Origin: Alphaproteobacteria bacterium
Lineage (GTDB): Bacteria > Pseudomonadota > Alphaproteobacteria > Puniceispirillales > Puniceispirillaceae
Length of the DNA: 14,856 nt
Reading direction: 5' to 3'
NCBI GenBank assembly: GCA_011525265.1
Contig: WTHV01000080.1
Location: 1 to 14,856 of the forward strand
The notes beneath the pieces are model-generated. The model did no database searches, was not told the DNA's origin, and worked only from the letters and a program-made list of their open reading frames with translations. Shown piece after piece: positions 6,843 to 14,589 of this stretch; position 1 is the first letter of the stretch; the number at the start of each line of letters is the position of its first letter. A program made the translations under genes and the position numbers.

Positions 6843-7538
6843 ATGTCATCACAACCAGCCGCCACCCTAACCTCTCTTCTTGAAGCAGGTATAGATGATT
6901 GGGTCTTTGACCTTGATAACACTATCTATCCTGCGAAATCGAACCTCTTTGCGCGTGTTGCGCAGAAGATGACTGATTTCTTGATGCAGGAATTCAACCT
7001 TGCTGAGGCAGAGGCAGCGGCGCTAAAAACGCGCCTCTTCCGCGAATATGGCACGACCATGCATGGGTTGATGAAAGAATTTAACATGGACTCAAAACCA
7101 TTTTTGGATTTTGTCCATGATATTGACCTCAGCGATATTGCGCCTGATAAAGAGCTTAATGATTTGCTTGGCAAATTGCCTGGTAATAAGCATATTTTTA
7201 CCAATGGCACTGTAATGCATGCTGAAAATATTTTAGGCGCATTTGGGCTGCGGTCTCACTTTGATGTTATTTTTGATATTGTTGCGGCCAATCATGAACC
7301 AAAACCAGCCATGCGCCCTTATGAGATGTTTTTATCGCATTCAGGCATTAACCCCGTTAAAGCTGTCATGATAGAAGATATGGCAGTCAATTTAAAAGCG
7401 CCTGCTGCGCTTGGTATGAGAACAATTTGGATTGAACATGACCATGATTGGGCGCGCGCTGGCAGCGAGCAAGATTATGTGCATTATCAATCAGCAGATA
7501 TAAAATCATGCTTAAGAGATATCTTAGGCGAATCTTAA
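6843..7538 (+). CDS. HAD-superfamily hydrolase, pyrimidine 5'-nucleotidase-like
   Basis: 231-aa haloacid dehalogenase-type phosphatase. Motif I is FDLDNT (22-27) with nucleophile Asp23 and acid/base Asp25. Motif II is IFTNGT (118-123), motif III includes Lys154 in EPKPAMRPY, and motif IV is MIEDMAVNLKAPAALGM (176-192). The WVFDLDNTIYP start and the cap layout resemble the SDT1/Phm8-type pyrimidine 5'-nucleotidase subfamily. That family dephosphorylates UMP/CMP-like nucleotides or other small phosphoesters, and the true substrate is not evident. TAAGG lies seven bases before the ATG. It sits between argB and dapD, an arrangement I recall from other alphaproteobacteria, which hints at a role near amino-acid or nucleotide metabolism but does not show one. 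Confidence 0.85.
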   Translation: MSSQPAATLTSLLEAGIDDWVFDLDNTIYPAKSNLFARVAQKMTDFLMQEFNLAEAEAAALKTRLFREYGTTMHGLMKEFNMDSKPFLDFVHDIDLSDIAPDKELNDLLGKLPGNKHIFTNGTVMHAENILGAFGLRSHFDVIFDIVAANHEPKPAMRPYEMFLSHSGINPVKAVMIEDMAVNLKAPAALGMRTIWIEHDHDWARAGSEQDYVHYQSADIKSCLRDILGES

Positions 7539-7559
7539 AAGATAAAAGCGAGAGACACT

Positions 7560-8420
7560 ATGGAACATACAGCCTTACAAACGCTTATTGATGCAGCATT
7601 TGATGACAGAGATACTATCGGCCTTGATACGCAAGGTGATATTCGTGATGGCGTGAACAAAGCTTTGGCAATGCTTGATGCTGGCGAGGCACGTGTGGCA
7701 GAGCCAACAGGCAATCACCAATGGCAGGTTAATCAATGGCTGAAGAAAGCAGTGCTTTTGTCATTCCGTTTAAATGATATGCAAATCATGGATGGCGGTG
7801 CAGGTCACCCTGATGCCGGGCCATCAGTCTGGTGGGATAAGGTGCCATCAAAATTCTCAGGCTGGGATGCTGACCGCTTCAGGGCCGCTAATTTCCGTGC
7901 TGTTCCAGGCTCAATCGTACGCCATTCAGCCTTTATCGCGCCATCTGTTGTCTTGATGCCAAGCTTTGTAAATTTGGGCGCCTATGTTGGTGAGGGTACT
8001 ATGGTCGATACATGGGCCACTGTTGGCTCATGCGCGCAAATTGGTAAGAATGTCCATTTATCTGGCGGCGCTGGTATTGGCGGCGTGCTAGAGCCCTTAC
8101 AGGCTGGCCCTGTCGTGATTGAAGATAATTGCTTTATTGGTGCCCGTTCTGAGGTTGTTGAAGGCGTGGTTGTCGAAGAAGGCGCTGTGCTTTCAATGGG
8201 CGTCTTTATTGGCGCCTCAACAAAGATTGTAAACCGTGTGACAGGCGAAGTTCACATGGGTCGTGTCCCTGCCTATTCCGTGGTTGTTCCTGGCACTTTG
8301 CCTGGCAAGCCATTGGCAGATGGCACCCCTGGCCCATCATTGTCATGCGCTGTTATTATCAAGCAGGTTGATGAGCGGACAAGATCAAAAACATCTGTGA
8401 ATGATTTGCTTCGCGACTAA
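7560..8420 (+). CDS. dapD: 2,3,4,5-tetrahydropyridine-2,6-dicarboxylate N-succinyltransferase
   Basis: Transfers succinyl from succinyl-CoA to tetrahydrodipicolinate in the succinylase branch of diaminopimelate and lysine synthesis. The 286-aa length is typical. The N-terminal helical domain (about 1-100) contains LKKAVLLSFRLND (61-73). A left-handed beta-helix of hexapeptide repeats follows (about 115-240), with GTMVDTWATVGSCAQIGKNV (146-165) and LSGGAGIGGVLEP (167-179). The conserved C-terminal part contains GTLPGKPLADG. The active enzyme is a trimer. It is 21 bp after the HAD gene and 18 bp before dapE, which acts on its product after the aminotransferase step, so the two are surely co-transcribed. 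Confidence 0.97.
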   Translation: MEHTALQTLIDAAFDDRDTIGLDTQGDIRDGVNKALAMLDAGEARVAEPTGNHQWQVNQWLKKAVLLSFRLNDMQIMDGGAGHPDAGPSVWWDKVPSKFSGWDADRFRAANFRAVPGSIVRHSAFIAPSVVLMPSFVNLGAYVGEGTMVDTWATVGSCAQIGKNVHLSGGAGIGGVLEPLQAGPVVIEDNCFIGARSEVVEGVVVEEGAVLSMGVFIGASTKIVNRVTGEVHMGRVPAYSVVVPGTLPGKPLADGTPGPSLSCAVIIKQVDERTRSKTSVNDLLRD

Positions 8421-8438
8421 TTTACGTAAGGATTATCA

Positions 8439-9599
8439 ATGACTATGACTGCGCCATCTTATGCCGTTGATTTGGCAAGACGGCTGATTCAATGCCCGTC
8501 TGTGACACCGATTGAAGGTGGCGCGCTTGATTTGTTGCAAGCTGAGCTTGAAGGCTTTGGCTTTACTGTCACGCGCCTTGCCTTTGGCGAAGGAGCAGAG
8601 CGCATTGATAATCTATTTGCGATAAGAGGCGGTGATGAGGCGCTGCCACATATCGCCTTTGCTGGTCATACAGATGTTGTGCCTGTGGGTGATGAGGCGG
8701 CATGGTCACATGGCCCTTTTTCAGGCGTGATTGATGAGGGGCGTCTCTATGGACGTGGTGCAGCTGATATGAAAGGGGGCATTGCGTCTTTTGTTGGCGC
8801 TATCAAAGCCCTTGATGATGCCAACATCCCCACCGGTACAATCAGCTTGATTATCACAGGTGATGAAGAAGGTGCGGCAATTAATGGTACGGTAAAACTT
8901 GTCGACTGGCTAAAAGATGAGGGGATTATTCCTGATTTCTGTCTTGTTGGTGAGCCAACAAACCCTGCCATAATGGGCGAGGTCATTAAAAATGGCAGAC
9001 GTGGGTCTTTGACAGGAAAATTATGGGTGACAGGCACACAAGGTCATGTTGCTTATCCACATCTTGCCAATAACCCTGTGCCAGCCTTGCTTGCCATGCT
9101 TGCGCCTGTGAATTCGGCAAAGCTTGATGGTGGCAACGCGTATTTTGACCCGTCAACGGCAGAGATTGTGGATTTGCAGATACCAGATGCGGCAGGCAAT
9201 GTGATTGCCAATCGTGCCTTTGGCCAATTTAATATCCGCTTTAATACAGAACATAGCCAAGATAGCCTTATGGGCTGGTTATCAGAGCATTTTACAAGGC
9301 AAGCTGATAAGTATCAGCTGACCTATGAGGTGGAATGGCTTTGTAATGCCCATCCCTTTGTCACGCCGCCAGATAGTTTTACTCAAAAATTGCAACAAGC
9401 CATCACAGCCGTCACAGGCAGGCAATCAGCCTTATCCACATCAGGTGGTACATCTGATGCCCGTTTCTTGTGCCATCTCTGCCCTGTTGCAGAATTTGGC
9501 CTTGTTGGCCAGACCATGCATAAGGTGAATGAGCATGTGGCCGTTGATGATATTGACGTCCTTACAGATATCTATAGCGGCTTTTTAAAGCAGGAGTAA
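8439..9599 (+). CDS. dapE: Succinyl-diaminopimelate desuccinylase
   Basis: Zinc-dependent M20 peptidase-family enzyme that hydrolyses N-succinyl-LL-2,6-diaminopimelate to succinate and LL-diaminopimelate, needed for lysine and peptidoglycan. The 386 aa carry all expected residues: His77 and Asp79 in AGHTDVVP, bridging Asp110 in GRGAADMKGG, catalytic Glu143 with metal-binding Glu144 in ITGDEEG, Glu172 in VGEPT, and His361 near the C-terminus. The dimerisation domain lies at about 185-295. STSGGTSDARF (333-343) is a DapE signature. AAGGA lies six bases before the ATG. The gene is coupled to a downstream membrane protein gene by a 7-bp gap. Confidence 0.97.
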   Translation: MTMTAPSYAVDLARRLIQCPSVTPIEGGALDLLQAELEGFGFTVTRLAFGEGAERIDNLFAIRGGDEALPHIAFAGHTDVVPVGDEAAWSHGPFSGVIDEGRLYGRGAADMKGGIASFVGAIKALDDANIPTGTISLIITGDEEGAAINGTVKLVDWLKDEGIIPDFCLVGEPTNPAIMGEVIKNGRRGSLTGKLWVTGTQGHVAYPHLANNPVPALLAMLAPVNSAKLDGGNAYFDPSTAEIVDLQIPDAAGNVIANRAFGQFNIRFNTEHSQDSLMGWLSEHFTRQADKYQLTYEVEWLCNAHPFVTPPDSFTQKLQQAITAVTGRQSALSTSGGTSDARFLCHLCPVAEFGLVGQTMHKVNEHVAVDDIDVLTDIYSGFLKQE

Positions 9600-9606
9600 G
9601 CAGCGC

Positions 9607-10155
9607 ATGAATTTGTCACCTTCAAGCTTGTTACGTGCTGTCAGCGGTGCATGGCGCCTTTCGCTAGGGCGCGGCTCTGCCAATGATCTTTTCGAGATTA
9701 ATTCGGCCGCTTTTTGGCAGTCTGTTTGGGGGTCATGGATTCTACACGTCCTTGCCACCAGCTTTGCGTCTTCTTTGTTTGGCGTCGGTATTTTCTTGCG
9801 CCTATCGCTTGTCTCTCTCATCTCCGCCCTTGCCTATATCTTGCTTGTGCATTTTCTGCTTGGGCGCATTGGTAAAGCAGACAAGTTTTTGGCGTTTATT
9901 ATCCCCTATCAATGGCTGATGGCTCTGCAAGCTTTGCTATTTGGTGCGATTGCTGTTGGGGTTTTGATTGCCCCTGCTTTGCAATTACATATTGCCATTA
10001 TTCCTGTGGTGATTTGGATGATTTATCGTTTTTGGCGTTTGGCAAAAGATACGATTGGGGTCACAGGCGGTCTTGCGGTTGGCTTTATCTTGGCACGTAT
10101 TATGCTTGATGGGGCGGTGAATGTGCTAACGGGGATTGGCGCACCTATCAGCTAG
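9607..10155 (+). CDS. Small multi-pass membrane protein of unknown function (Yip1-like)
   Basis: 182-aa hydrophobic protein with a short polar N-terminus (about 1-36) and four or five predicted membrane segments (about 37-61, 66-88, 94-122, 127-143 and possibly 152-172). There is no signal peptide, no catalytic motif and no cysteine. The layout recalls small Yip1-domain-like bacterial proteins, but I do not recognise a specific family with confidence. AGGAG lies inside the last codons of dapE, ten bases before this ATG, and the gap is only 7 bp, so translation is probably coupled to dapE. The gene ends 15 bp before the convergent truA stop. Its position after dapE suggests an envelope role, which is inference. 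Confidence 0.8.
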   Translation: MNLSPSSLLRAVSGAWRLSLGRGSANDLFEINSAAFWQSVWGSWILHVLATSFASSLFGVGIFLRLSLVSLISALAYILLVHFLLGRIGKADKFLAFIIPYQWLMALQALLFGAIAVGVLIAPALQLHIAIIPVVIWMIYRFWRLAKDTIGVTGGLAVGFILARIMLDGAVNVLTGIGAPIS

Positions 10156-10170
10156 CTCACCCCATAAAGG

Positions 10171-10908
10171 CTAGAATTCAATCTGATTGAGATAAAGACC
10201 ATGTGGTGGTGCGGCAGGCCCTGCCTTTGCCCTATCTTTGGCTTCAAGCGCTGTTCGCACATCATCAGGGTGCCATTTGCCTCTGCCAACCTGCACCAAA
10301 GTTCCCGTAATATTGCGGATTTGATTATGCAAGAATGATATGGCGGCGGCGTGAATTTGCACCTCATCCCCGTCTTTTATAATCTCTATCGACTCTAGCG
10401 AGCGTACAGGTGATTTGGCTTGGCAGGCGGTTGCCCGAAATGAGGTAAAATCATGCAGACCAATCAGATGGGCGGCACCTGCGCGCATTGCATCAAGGTC
10501 AAGATCATAAGGCACATGATACATAAAATCACGATGAAGCGCTGTGCCAATGCGGCGGTTTAAAATGCGATAAATATAAGACCGTTTTGTTGCTGAAAAA
10601 CGGGCGTGCATCTCATCTGATACATGGCGTGCCTCTAGGACTTTTATCTGGCGGCTTTTACATTTCGCATTAAGGCCAAGCATGATGGCTTTTTCATCAA
10701 ATTTCTCTGGCACATCCAAATGCGCCACCTGCCCATAGGCATGAACACCAGCATCAGTGCGCCCAGAGCCTTGAACAAGCACATCTTGACCGGTTAGCGC
10801 TTTGGCAGCTTGCTCAAGGTGACCTTGTACAGATTGCCCCTCATCTTGGCGTTGCCAGCCAACAAGTCCTGTGCCGTCATATTCCACTGTGATAAAAAAG
10901 CGTTTCAT
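10171..10908 (-). CDS. truA: tRNA pseudouridine(38-40) synthase TruA
   Basis: Converts uridine to pseudouridine at positions 38-40 of the tRNA anticodon arm. The 245 aa begin with the family-typical EYDGTGLVGWQRQ (9-21). The catalytic aspartate is Asp52 in GSGRTDAGVHA (47-57). FSATKRSYIYRI and SFLHNQIRN are further conserved segments, the last forming part of the RNA-binding core. The stretch LNAKCKSRQIKVLEA, where many homologues have a proline- or aspartate-containing turn, looks slightly divergent. The ATG overlaps the fmt stop codon by one base (TAATG on the minus strand), so it is translated from a def-fmt-truA message. Confidence 0.96.
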   Translation of the reverse strand: MKRFFITVEYDGTGLVGWQRQDEGQSVQGHLEQAAKALTGQDVLVQGSGRTDAGVHAYGQVAHLDVPEKFDEKAIMLGLNAKCKSRQIKVLEARHVSDEMHARFSATKRSYIYRILNRRIGTALHRDFMYHVPYDLDLDAMRAGAAHLIGLHDFTSFRATACQAKSPVRSLESIEIIKDGDEVQIHAAAISFLHNQIRNITGTLVQVGRGKWHPDDVRTALEAKDRAKAGPAAPPHGLYLNQIEF

Positions 10909-11876
10909 TAAATCTGCTCTTTGAGGCTATGGCCAATGGCTAGGGGTTTACCGCGCAGATAATCAGCCGCTAGCATTGGCTTTTTGCCAGCTGGTTGCAC
11001 ATCAAGCAATGTGAGTACCCCGCCATCACCGCATGACACCGACAGCCCCCCATCATCAGATTGCCCCACATAGGTTCCTGCTTTTTCGGTGCTATGGCCT
11101 TTTTCAATGCGTGCGGTAAGGCATTTAAAGCGCTTGCCACTATCGCCCATGATAAAGGCACCCGGAAAGGGCGAGAAAGCATGAATATGACGCTTGAGGC
11201 TGACGACATCTTTTTCAAGATCAAGGGCGGCTTCTGCTTTTTGAATTTTGGCCGCATATGTCACGCCCTCTTCTGACTGGCTTATTGGTATGGCCGCCCC
11301 ATTGGCAAGCAGCTCTATCGCTTCACATAATGTTCTTGCTGTCATATCTGCCAGCCTGTCATGGAGCGTGGCGGCCGTATCATCTTGCGTGATGGGGGTC
11401 GTTTGTGTGTGTATAACAGGGCCCGTATCAAGCCCTTCTTCCATCATCATCGCACAAGTGCCAGTCTCAATATCGCCAGCTTCGATAGCGCGTTGAATAG
11501 GCGCCGCACCACGCCAACGTGGCAATAATGACGCGTGACCATTTACGGCCCCAAGCCGCGGCAGTGCAAGCACCTCCTCTGGCAGGATAAGGCCATAGGC
11601 AACAACCACAAAGAGATCAGCCTTTAAAGCCTCTAGCTGTTTTTTAGCCTCTTCATCACGAACAGAGATAGGCCAGCTGACGGGGATATTATGGCGTTCT
11701 GCCAATTGTGCTATAGGTGTTTTTTGTTCTGCCATCCCGCGGCCTGCGGCTCTGGGGGGCTGTGTTAGGACATGGATGATATTGTGCGTGCTATCAATCA
11801 GAGCTTGCAAGGTTGGACAGGCAAAATCAGGACTGCCCATAAAGACAATATTTAATGGTTTCGCTTTGTCTGTCAT
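10908..11876 (-). CDS. fmt: Methionyl-tRNA formyltransferase
   Basis: Transfers formyl from 10-formyl-tetrahydrofolate to initiator Met-tRNA. The protein has 322 aa. The N-terminal Rossmann-like domain contains FMGSPDFA (12-19). The folate-binding and catalytic segment is NGHASLLPRWRGAAPIQRAI (112-131). The catalytic triad equivalents are Asn112, His114 and Asp150 (E. coli Asn106, His108, Asp144). The C-terminal domain (about 210-322) binds tRNA, with the FSPFPGAF segment typical. The residue between Asn112 and His114 is Gly, where many homologues have Ile, Leu or Val; this is probably neutral. GAGG lies eight bases before the ATG. It is 15 bp after def and overlaps truA by one base. Confidence 0.96.
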   Translation of the reverse strand: MTDKAKPLNIVFMGSPDFACPTLQALIDSTHNIIHVLTQPPRAAGRGMAEQKTPIAQLAERHNIPVSWPISVRDEEAKKQLEALKADLFVVVAYGLILPEEVLALPRLGAVNGHASLLPRWRGAAPIQRAIEAGDIETGTCAMMMEEGLDTGPVIHTQTTPITQDDTAATLHDRLADMTARTLCEAIELLANGAAIPISQSEEGVTYAAKIQKAEAALDLEKDVVSLKRHIHAFSPFPGAFIMGDSGKRFKCLTARIEKGHSTEKAGTYVGQSDDGGLSVSCGDGGVLTLLDVQPAGKKPMLAADYLRGKPLAIGHSLKEQI

Positions 11877-11891
11877 CCTATCATAGGCCTC

Positions 11892-12395
11892 TTAGCCACG
11901 TGCTGATTTCAGGACGCGCTTCCAAATCATGCCTTTTTTAAGACGTGATAAATGATCAATAAACAACACGCCATTTAGGTGGTCAATCTCATGTTGGATG
12001 CAAGCCGATAACAGACCATCAGCTTCCATCTCTTGGGTTTTGCCATCAATATCAATATAGCGGGCGCGCACGACAGACGGTCGAACAACTTCGGCATTAT
12101 GGCCAGGGATTGATAAACAGCCTTCTTCTAATTTGGTTGTCTCTTCAGATTCCCAAATAATCTCAGGATTGATCATTTGCCATAATTCAGGTGCCTCATC
12201 AGACCCGCAATCCATCACAATAAGCCGCTCAAGCGCGCCAATTTGATTGGCGGCAAGACCGATGCCCGGCGCATCATACATTGTTTCAGCCATATCATCG
12301 AGAAGCTGGCGCGTGGCGGCTGTGACTTCTTGAACGGGCTGTGCTGTTTTTCGTAACACATCATCTGGCACGTGAATAATGGGTAATAACGCCAT
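11892..12395 (-). CDS. def: Peptide deformylase
   Basis: Removes the N-formyl group from new proteins, undoing the Fmt reaction after translation. At 167 aa it has all three family motifs: GIGLAANQIG (44-53), EGCLSIPG (91-98) with metal ligand Cys93, and QHEIDHLNG (134-142) with His135, catalytic Glu136 and His139. This marks an Fe2+/Zn2+ type 1 deformylase. It is the first gene of the minus-strand unit def-fmt-truA and is divergent from rmuC. The ribosome binding site is weak (a GAAGAG rather far upstream). Confidence 0.97.
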   Translation of the reverse strand: MALLPIIHVPDDVLRKTAQPVQEVTAATRQLLDDMAETMYDAPGIGLAANQIGALERLIVMDCGSDEAPELWQMINPEIIWESEETTKLEEGCLSIPGHNAEVVRPSVVRARYIDIDGKTQEMEADGLLSACIQHEIDHLNGVLFIDHLSRLKKGMIWKRVLKSARG

Positions 12396-12445
12396 CGAAA
12401 TTTGCGACTCTTCTATAATGGATAATCAGGCATTTTATGATGATG

Positions 12446-12475
12446 TTTGTAGCCTTATCTGTCAAAGCGCGTCAA
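12446..12475 (-). promoter_or_regulatory. Candidate promoter for def-fmt-truA
   Basis: On the minus strand, TTGACG (12470-12475) and TACAAA (12446-12451; 4 of 6 to TATAAT) are separated by 18 bp, placing a start about 45 bases before def. A second TTGACA nearby has no good -10 at the right distance. Some promoter is expected in this divergent gap, but the choice is tentative. Confidence 0.3.
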
Positions 12476-12521
12476 GAAGTGATCAAAAAGCTGTTCTAAA
12501 CACCCCTAGCCTGTTTATGAT

Positions 12522-13631
12522 ATGGCTATGACAGACTATCTCTTGATTATATTGCTTGTGATTATTGCCCTGGCAGGGGCGTTCTTTATTGGGCGCAAAG
12601 GCCAAGGCGGGGGAGCGCCTGCGCCATCTTCTGCGGTTGATGAAGGGGTCACAAGCCTCAAAGCACAGCTTGAAATGCTTGCCCAACAATCAGCGGCAAG
12701 CCAGTCGCAAATGGCAGAACAATTACGTAATCAAGAAGCCTTATTATCAAAACGCCTAGAGCATCAGCTTGGAACAATGTCTGAACGTCTGTCACAAAAT
12801 TTGCATAAACAGACACAAAGCACCCATGAGAATTTGAAATCTTTGGCAGAGCGCTTAGCAGTGATTGATGCGGCTAGTCAGCAAATCACAACCCTGACAA
12901 CACAAGTCTCTAGCCTGCAAAACATCCTATCAAATAAAACGGAGCGTGGCGCCTTTGGTGAGGTGCAATTAGAGAATCTGGTGCGTGATGTCCTGCCACC
13001 TAATGCTTATGAGTTTCAGCATCAGCTCAGCAATGGCAAGCGTGCCGATTGCGTTCTACGCCTACCAAACCCTCCCGGTGATATTGTCATCGATGCGAAA
13101 TTCCCGCTTGAGGCATGGCAGAAATTGCAAGAAGCCTCAAATGAGGCAGATAAAGCACTTGCCAGAAAAGCGCTTGGTGTCGCGGTAAAAGGTCATGTGA
13201 GGGACATCCAAGAAAAATATATTATCGCAGGTGAGACAGCCGAATCAGCCTGTTTGTTCCTGCCATCAGAGGCTGTTTATGCCGAGCTCCATGCCAATAT
13301 GCAGGCGATTATCGAAGATAGCTATAAAGCACGTGTGTGGATTGTCTCGCCAACCACAATGATGGCAACGCTCAATACGGTGCGCGCGATTTTGCGAGAT
13401 GCTAGAATGCGCGAACAAACAGCCCTTATTCAAGCTGAGATCATCAAATTAATCGAAGATGTGGTGCGCCTTGATAAGCGTGTTGATAATCTTGGTCGGC
13501 ATTTTGGTCAGGCGCAAAAAGATATTGAGGATATCAAAACGTCGACAGGCAAAATTACCAGACGTGGTGAGCGTATTGGGGAATTTGATGTGATTGAAGA
13601 TGCGCCAGATAAGGTTGATTTATTATCATAA
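12522..13631 (+). CDS. rmuC: DNA recombination protein RmuC
   Basis: Member of the RmuC family, linked in E. coli to limiting recombination at inverted repeats; the biochemical activity is not firmly known. The 369 aa consist of an N-terminal membrane anchor (about 5-24), a Gly/Pro-rich linker (about 27-38), a long glutamine-rich coiled coil (about 42-140), and a C-terminal domain with a restriction-nuclease-like fold. That domain shows ERGAFGEVQLENLV (141-154), RADCVLRLP (174-182) and IDAKFPLEAW (190-199). The ATG at 12522 lacks a visible ribosome binding site, and an in-frame ATG at 12528 is equally possible. It is divergent from def and converges with recR. Confidence 0.94.
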   Translation: MAMTDYLLIILLVIIALAGAFFIGRKGQGGGAPAPSSAVDEGVTSLKAQLEMLAQQSAASQSQMAEQLRNQEALLSKRLEHQLGTMSERLSQNLHKQTQSTHENLKSLAERLAVIDAASQQITTLTTQVSSLQNILSNKTERGAFGEVQLENLVRDVLPPNAYEFQHQLSNGKRADCVLRLPNPPGDIVIDAKFPLEAWQKLQEASNEADKALARKALGVAVKGHVRDIQEKYIIAGETAESACLFLPSEAVYAELHANMQAIIEDSYKARVWIVSPTTMMATLNTVRAILRDARMREQTALIQAEIIKLIEDVVRLDKRVDNLGRHFGQAQKDIEDIKTSTGKITRRGERIGEFDVIEDAPDKVDLLS

Positions 13632-13668
13632 AAAAGCCGCACCCTGCTAAAGTTTTGAGCGGGCTCTC
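13630..13668 (-). terminator. Possible intrinsic terminator of dnaX-ybaB-recR
   Basis: On the minus strand, AGCCCGC within the last recR codons can pair with GCGGCT just before a run of six T residues (13630-13635 on the plus strand as A6). One base is bulged and the loop is long. An alternative stem is CCCGCT with AGCAGGG. The T-run supports termination of the recR transcript, and the element also lies right after the rmuC stop. The stem is imperfect, so confidence is moderate. Confidence 0.4.
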
Positions 13669-14237
13669 ATAGCTTGTGCCAATGTGCCTTCATCAAGGAA
13701 ATTTAATTCACCCCCAACAGGTAGGCCATGGGCAAGGCGTGTAATCGCAACCTGATGCTCTGCTAATCTCTCGGCAATATAATGTGCGGTTGTCTGACCA
13801 TCTACTGTGGCAGAGGTGGCAAGAATCACTTCTTCGACTTTTGTGGTTTGTATGCGGGATAAAAGCCTGTCTATGCCAAGGTCTGAGGGGCCTCTGCCTT
13901 CAAGAGCGCTTAAGGTGCCGCCAAGGACATGATAGCGTCCTGAGAACACCCCTGCACGTTCCATTGCCCATAAATCAGCCACATCTTCAATCACACAAAG
14001 GCGTGTTTCATCACGTTTGTGATCAAGGCAGATGTGACATTTATCAGTTAGGTCAAGATTGCCACATTCAACGCAATCTTTGACGCTATGCGCTACATCC
14101 GCCATCTCTTGTGCCAAGGGGATCATCATCTCTTGCTTATGTTTCAAAAGATGAAGTGCCGCGCGGCGTGCTGAACGGGGGCCTAACCCCGGTAAGCGTG
14201 ATAACCGCTTTATCAATTGATCGAGTGGTGTTTCCAT
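13647..14237 (-). CDS. recR: Recombination mediator protein RecR
   Basis: Acts with RecF and RecO to load RecA on single-stranded gaps. The 196 aa show a helix-hairpin-helix (LPGLGPRSARRAA, about 15-27), a four-cysteine zinc motif (Cys55, Cys58, Cys67, Cys70), a Toprim domain starting at CVIEDVADLWAME (81-93, with Glu84 and Asp85), TVDGQTTAHYI (144-154), and the C-terminal LAHGLPVGGEL (168-178). Length is typical for the family. It begins 13 bp after ybaB in the standard dnaX-ybaB-recR unit and ends 15 bp from the convergent rmuC stop. No strong ribosome binding site is visible. Confidence 0.97.
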   Translation of the reverse strand: METPLDQLIKRLSRLPGLGPRSARRAALHLLKHKQEMMIPLAQEMADVAHSVKDCVECGNLDLTDKCHICLDHKRDETRLCVIEDVADLWAMERAGVFSGRYHVLGGTLSALEGRGPSDLGIDRLLSRIQTTKVEEVILATSATVDGQTTAHYIAERLAEHQVAITRLAHGLPVGGELNFLDEGTLAQAMRARSKL

Positions 14238-14250
14238 AAAAGATAACTTT

Positions 14251-14574
14251 TTAAAATGGCAGGCTCATGCCAGGGGGAAGCGGCAAGCCGCCTGTCAGAT
14301 CAGACAATCTGCGGGCTTGTTCTTGTTCTGCCATGCCCATCGCATTGCCAATGGCTACTTTTACCAAATCGGCAACAAGGTCTGCCTCACTTGGCACCAT
14401 CAACGCAGGGTCAATATGAATCATTTGCACCTGTTTTTTGCCATTGACCACAGCGCGTACTTGGCCACCTGCGGCATTTGCTTCAAAGCTCATCTCTTCA
14501 AGCTCTGCTTGCATCTCTTGCATTTTGCCTTGTAAGCCAGAGAGTTTTTGCATCATCGAAGCCATATTGCGCAT
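14251..14574 (-). CDS. YbaB/EbfC family nucleoid-associated protein
   Basis: Small DNA-binding protein of the YbaB/EbfC family, thought to bind DNA as a dimer and affect nucleoid structure or expression. With the ATG at 14574 it has 107 aa and starts MRNMASMMQKL, as is usual for homologues. An N-terminal coiled-coil helix rich in Met, Gln and Glu (about 8-30) is followed by GGQVRAVVNGKKQV and a hydrophobic core, ending in a Pro/Gly-rich tail (GGLPLPPGM). A GTG at 14583 would add three residues, but AAGGGG lies eight bases before the ATG and directly abuts the GTG, so the ATG is preferred. It is 15 bp downstream of dnaX. Confidence 0.93.
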   Translation of the reverse strand: MRNMASMMQKLSGLQGKMQEMQAELEEMSFEANAAGGQVRAVVNGKKQVQMIHIDPALMVPSEADLVADLVKVAIGNAMGMAEQEQARRLSDLTGGLPLPPGMSLPF

Positions 14575-14589
14575 CGCTAACACCCCTTC

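Noticed and set aside
10152..10174. Inverted repeat CTAGC/GCTAG between the convergent genes before truA
   Set aside because: Only 5 bp with a 13-base loop and no T-run on either strand; too weak for a terminator call.
12414..12419. Perfect TATAAT on the plus strand upstream of rmuC
   Set aside because: No -35-like hexamer lies 16-18 bp upstream, and it is more than 100 bp from the gene; likely chance in AT-rich DNA.
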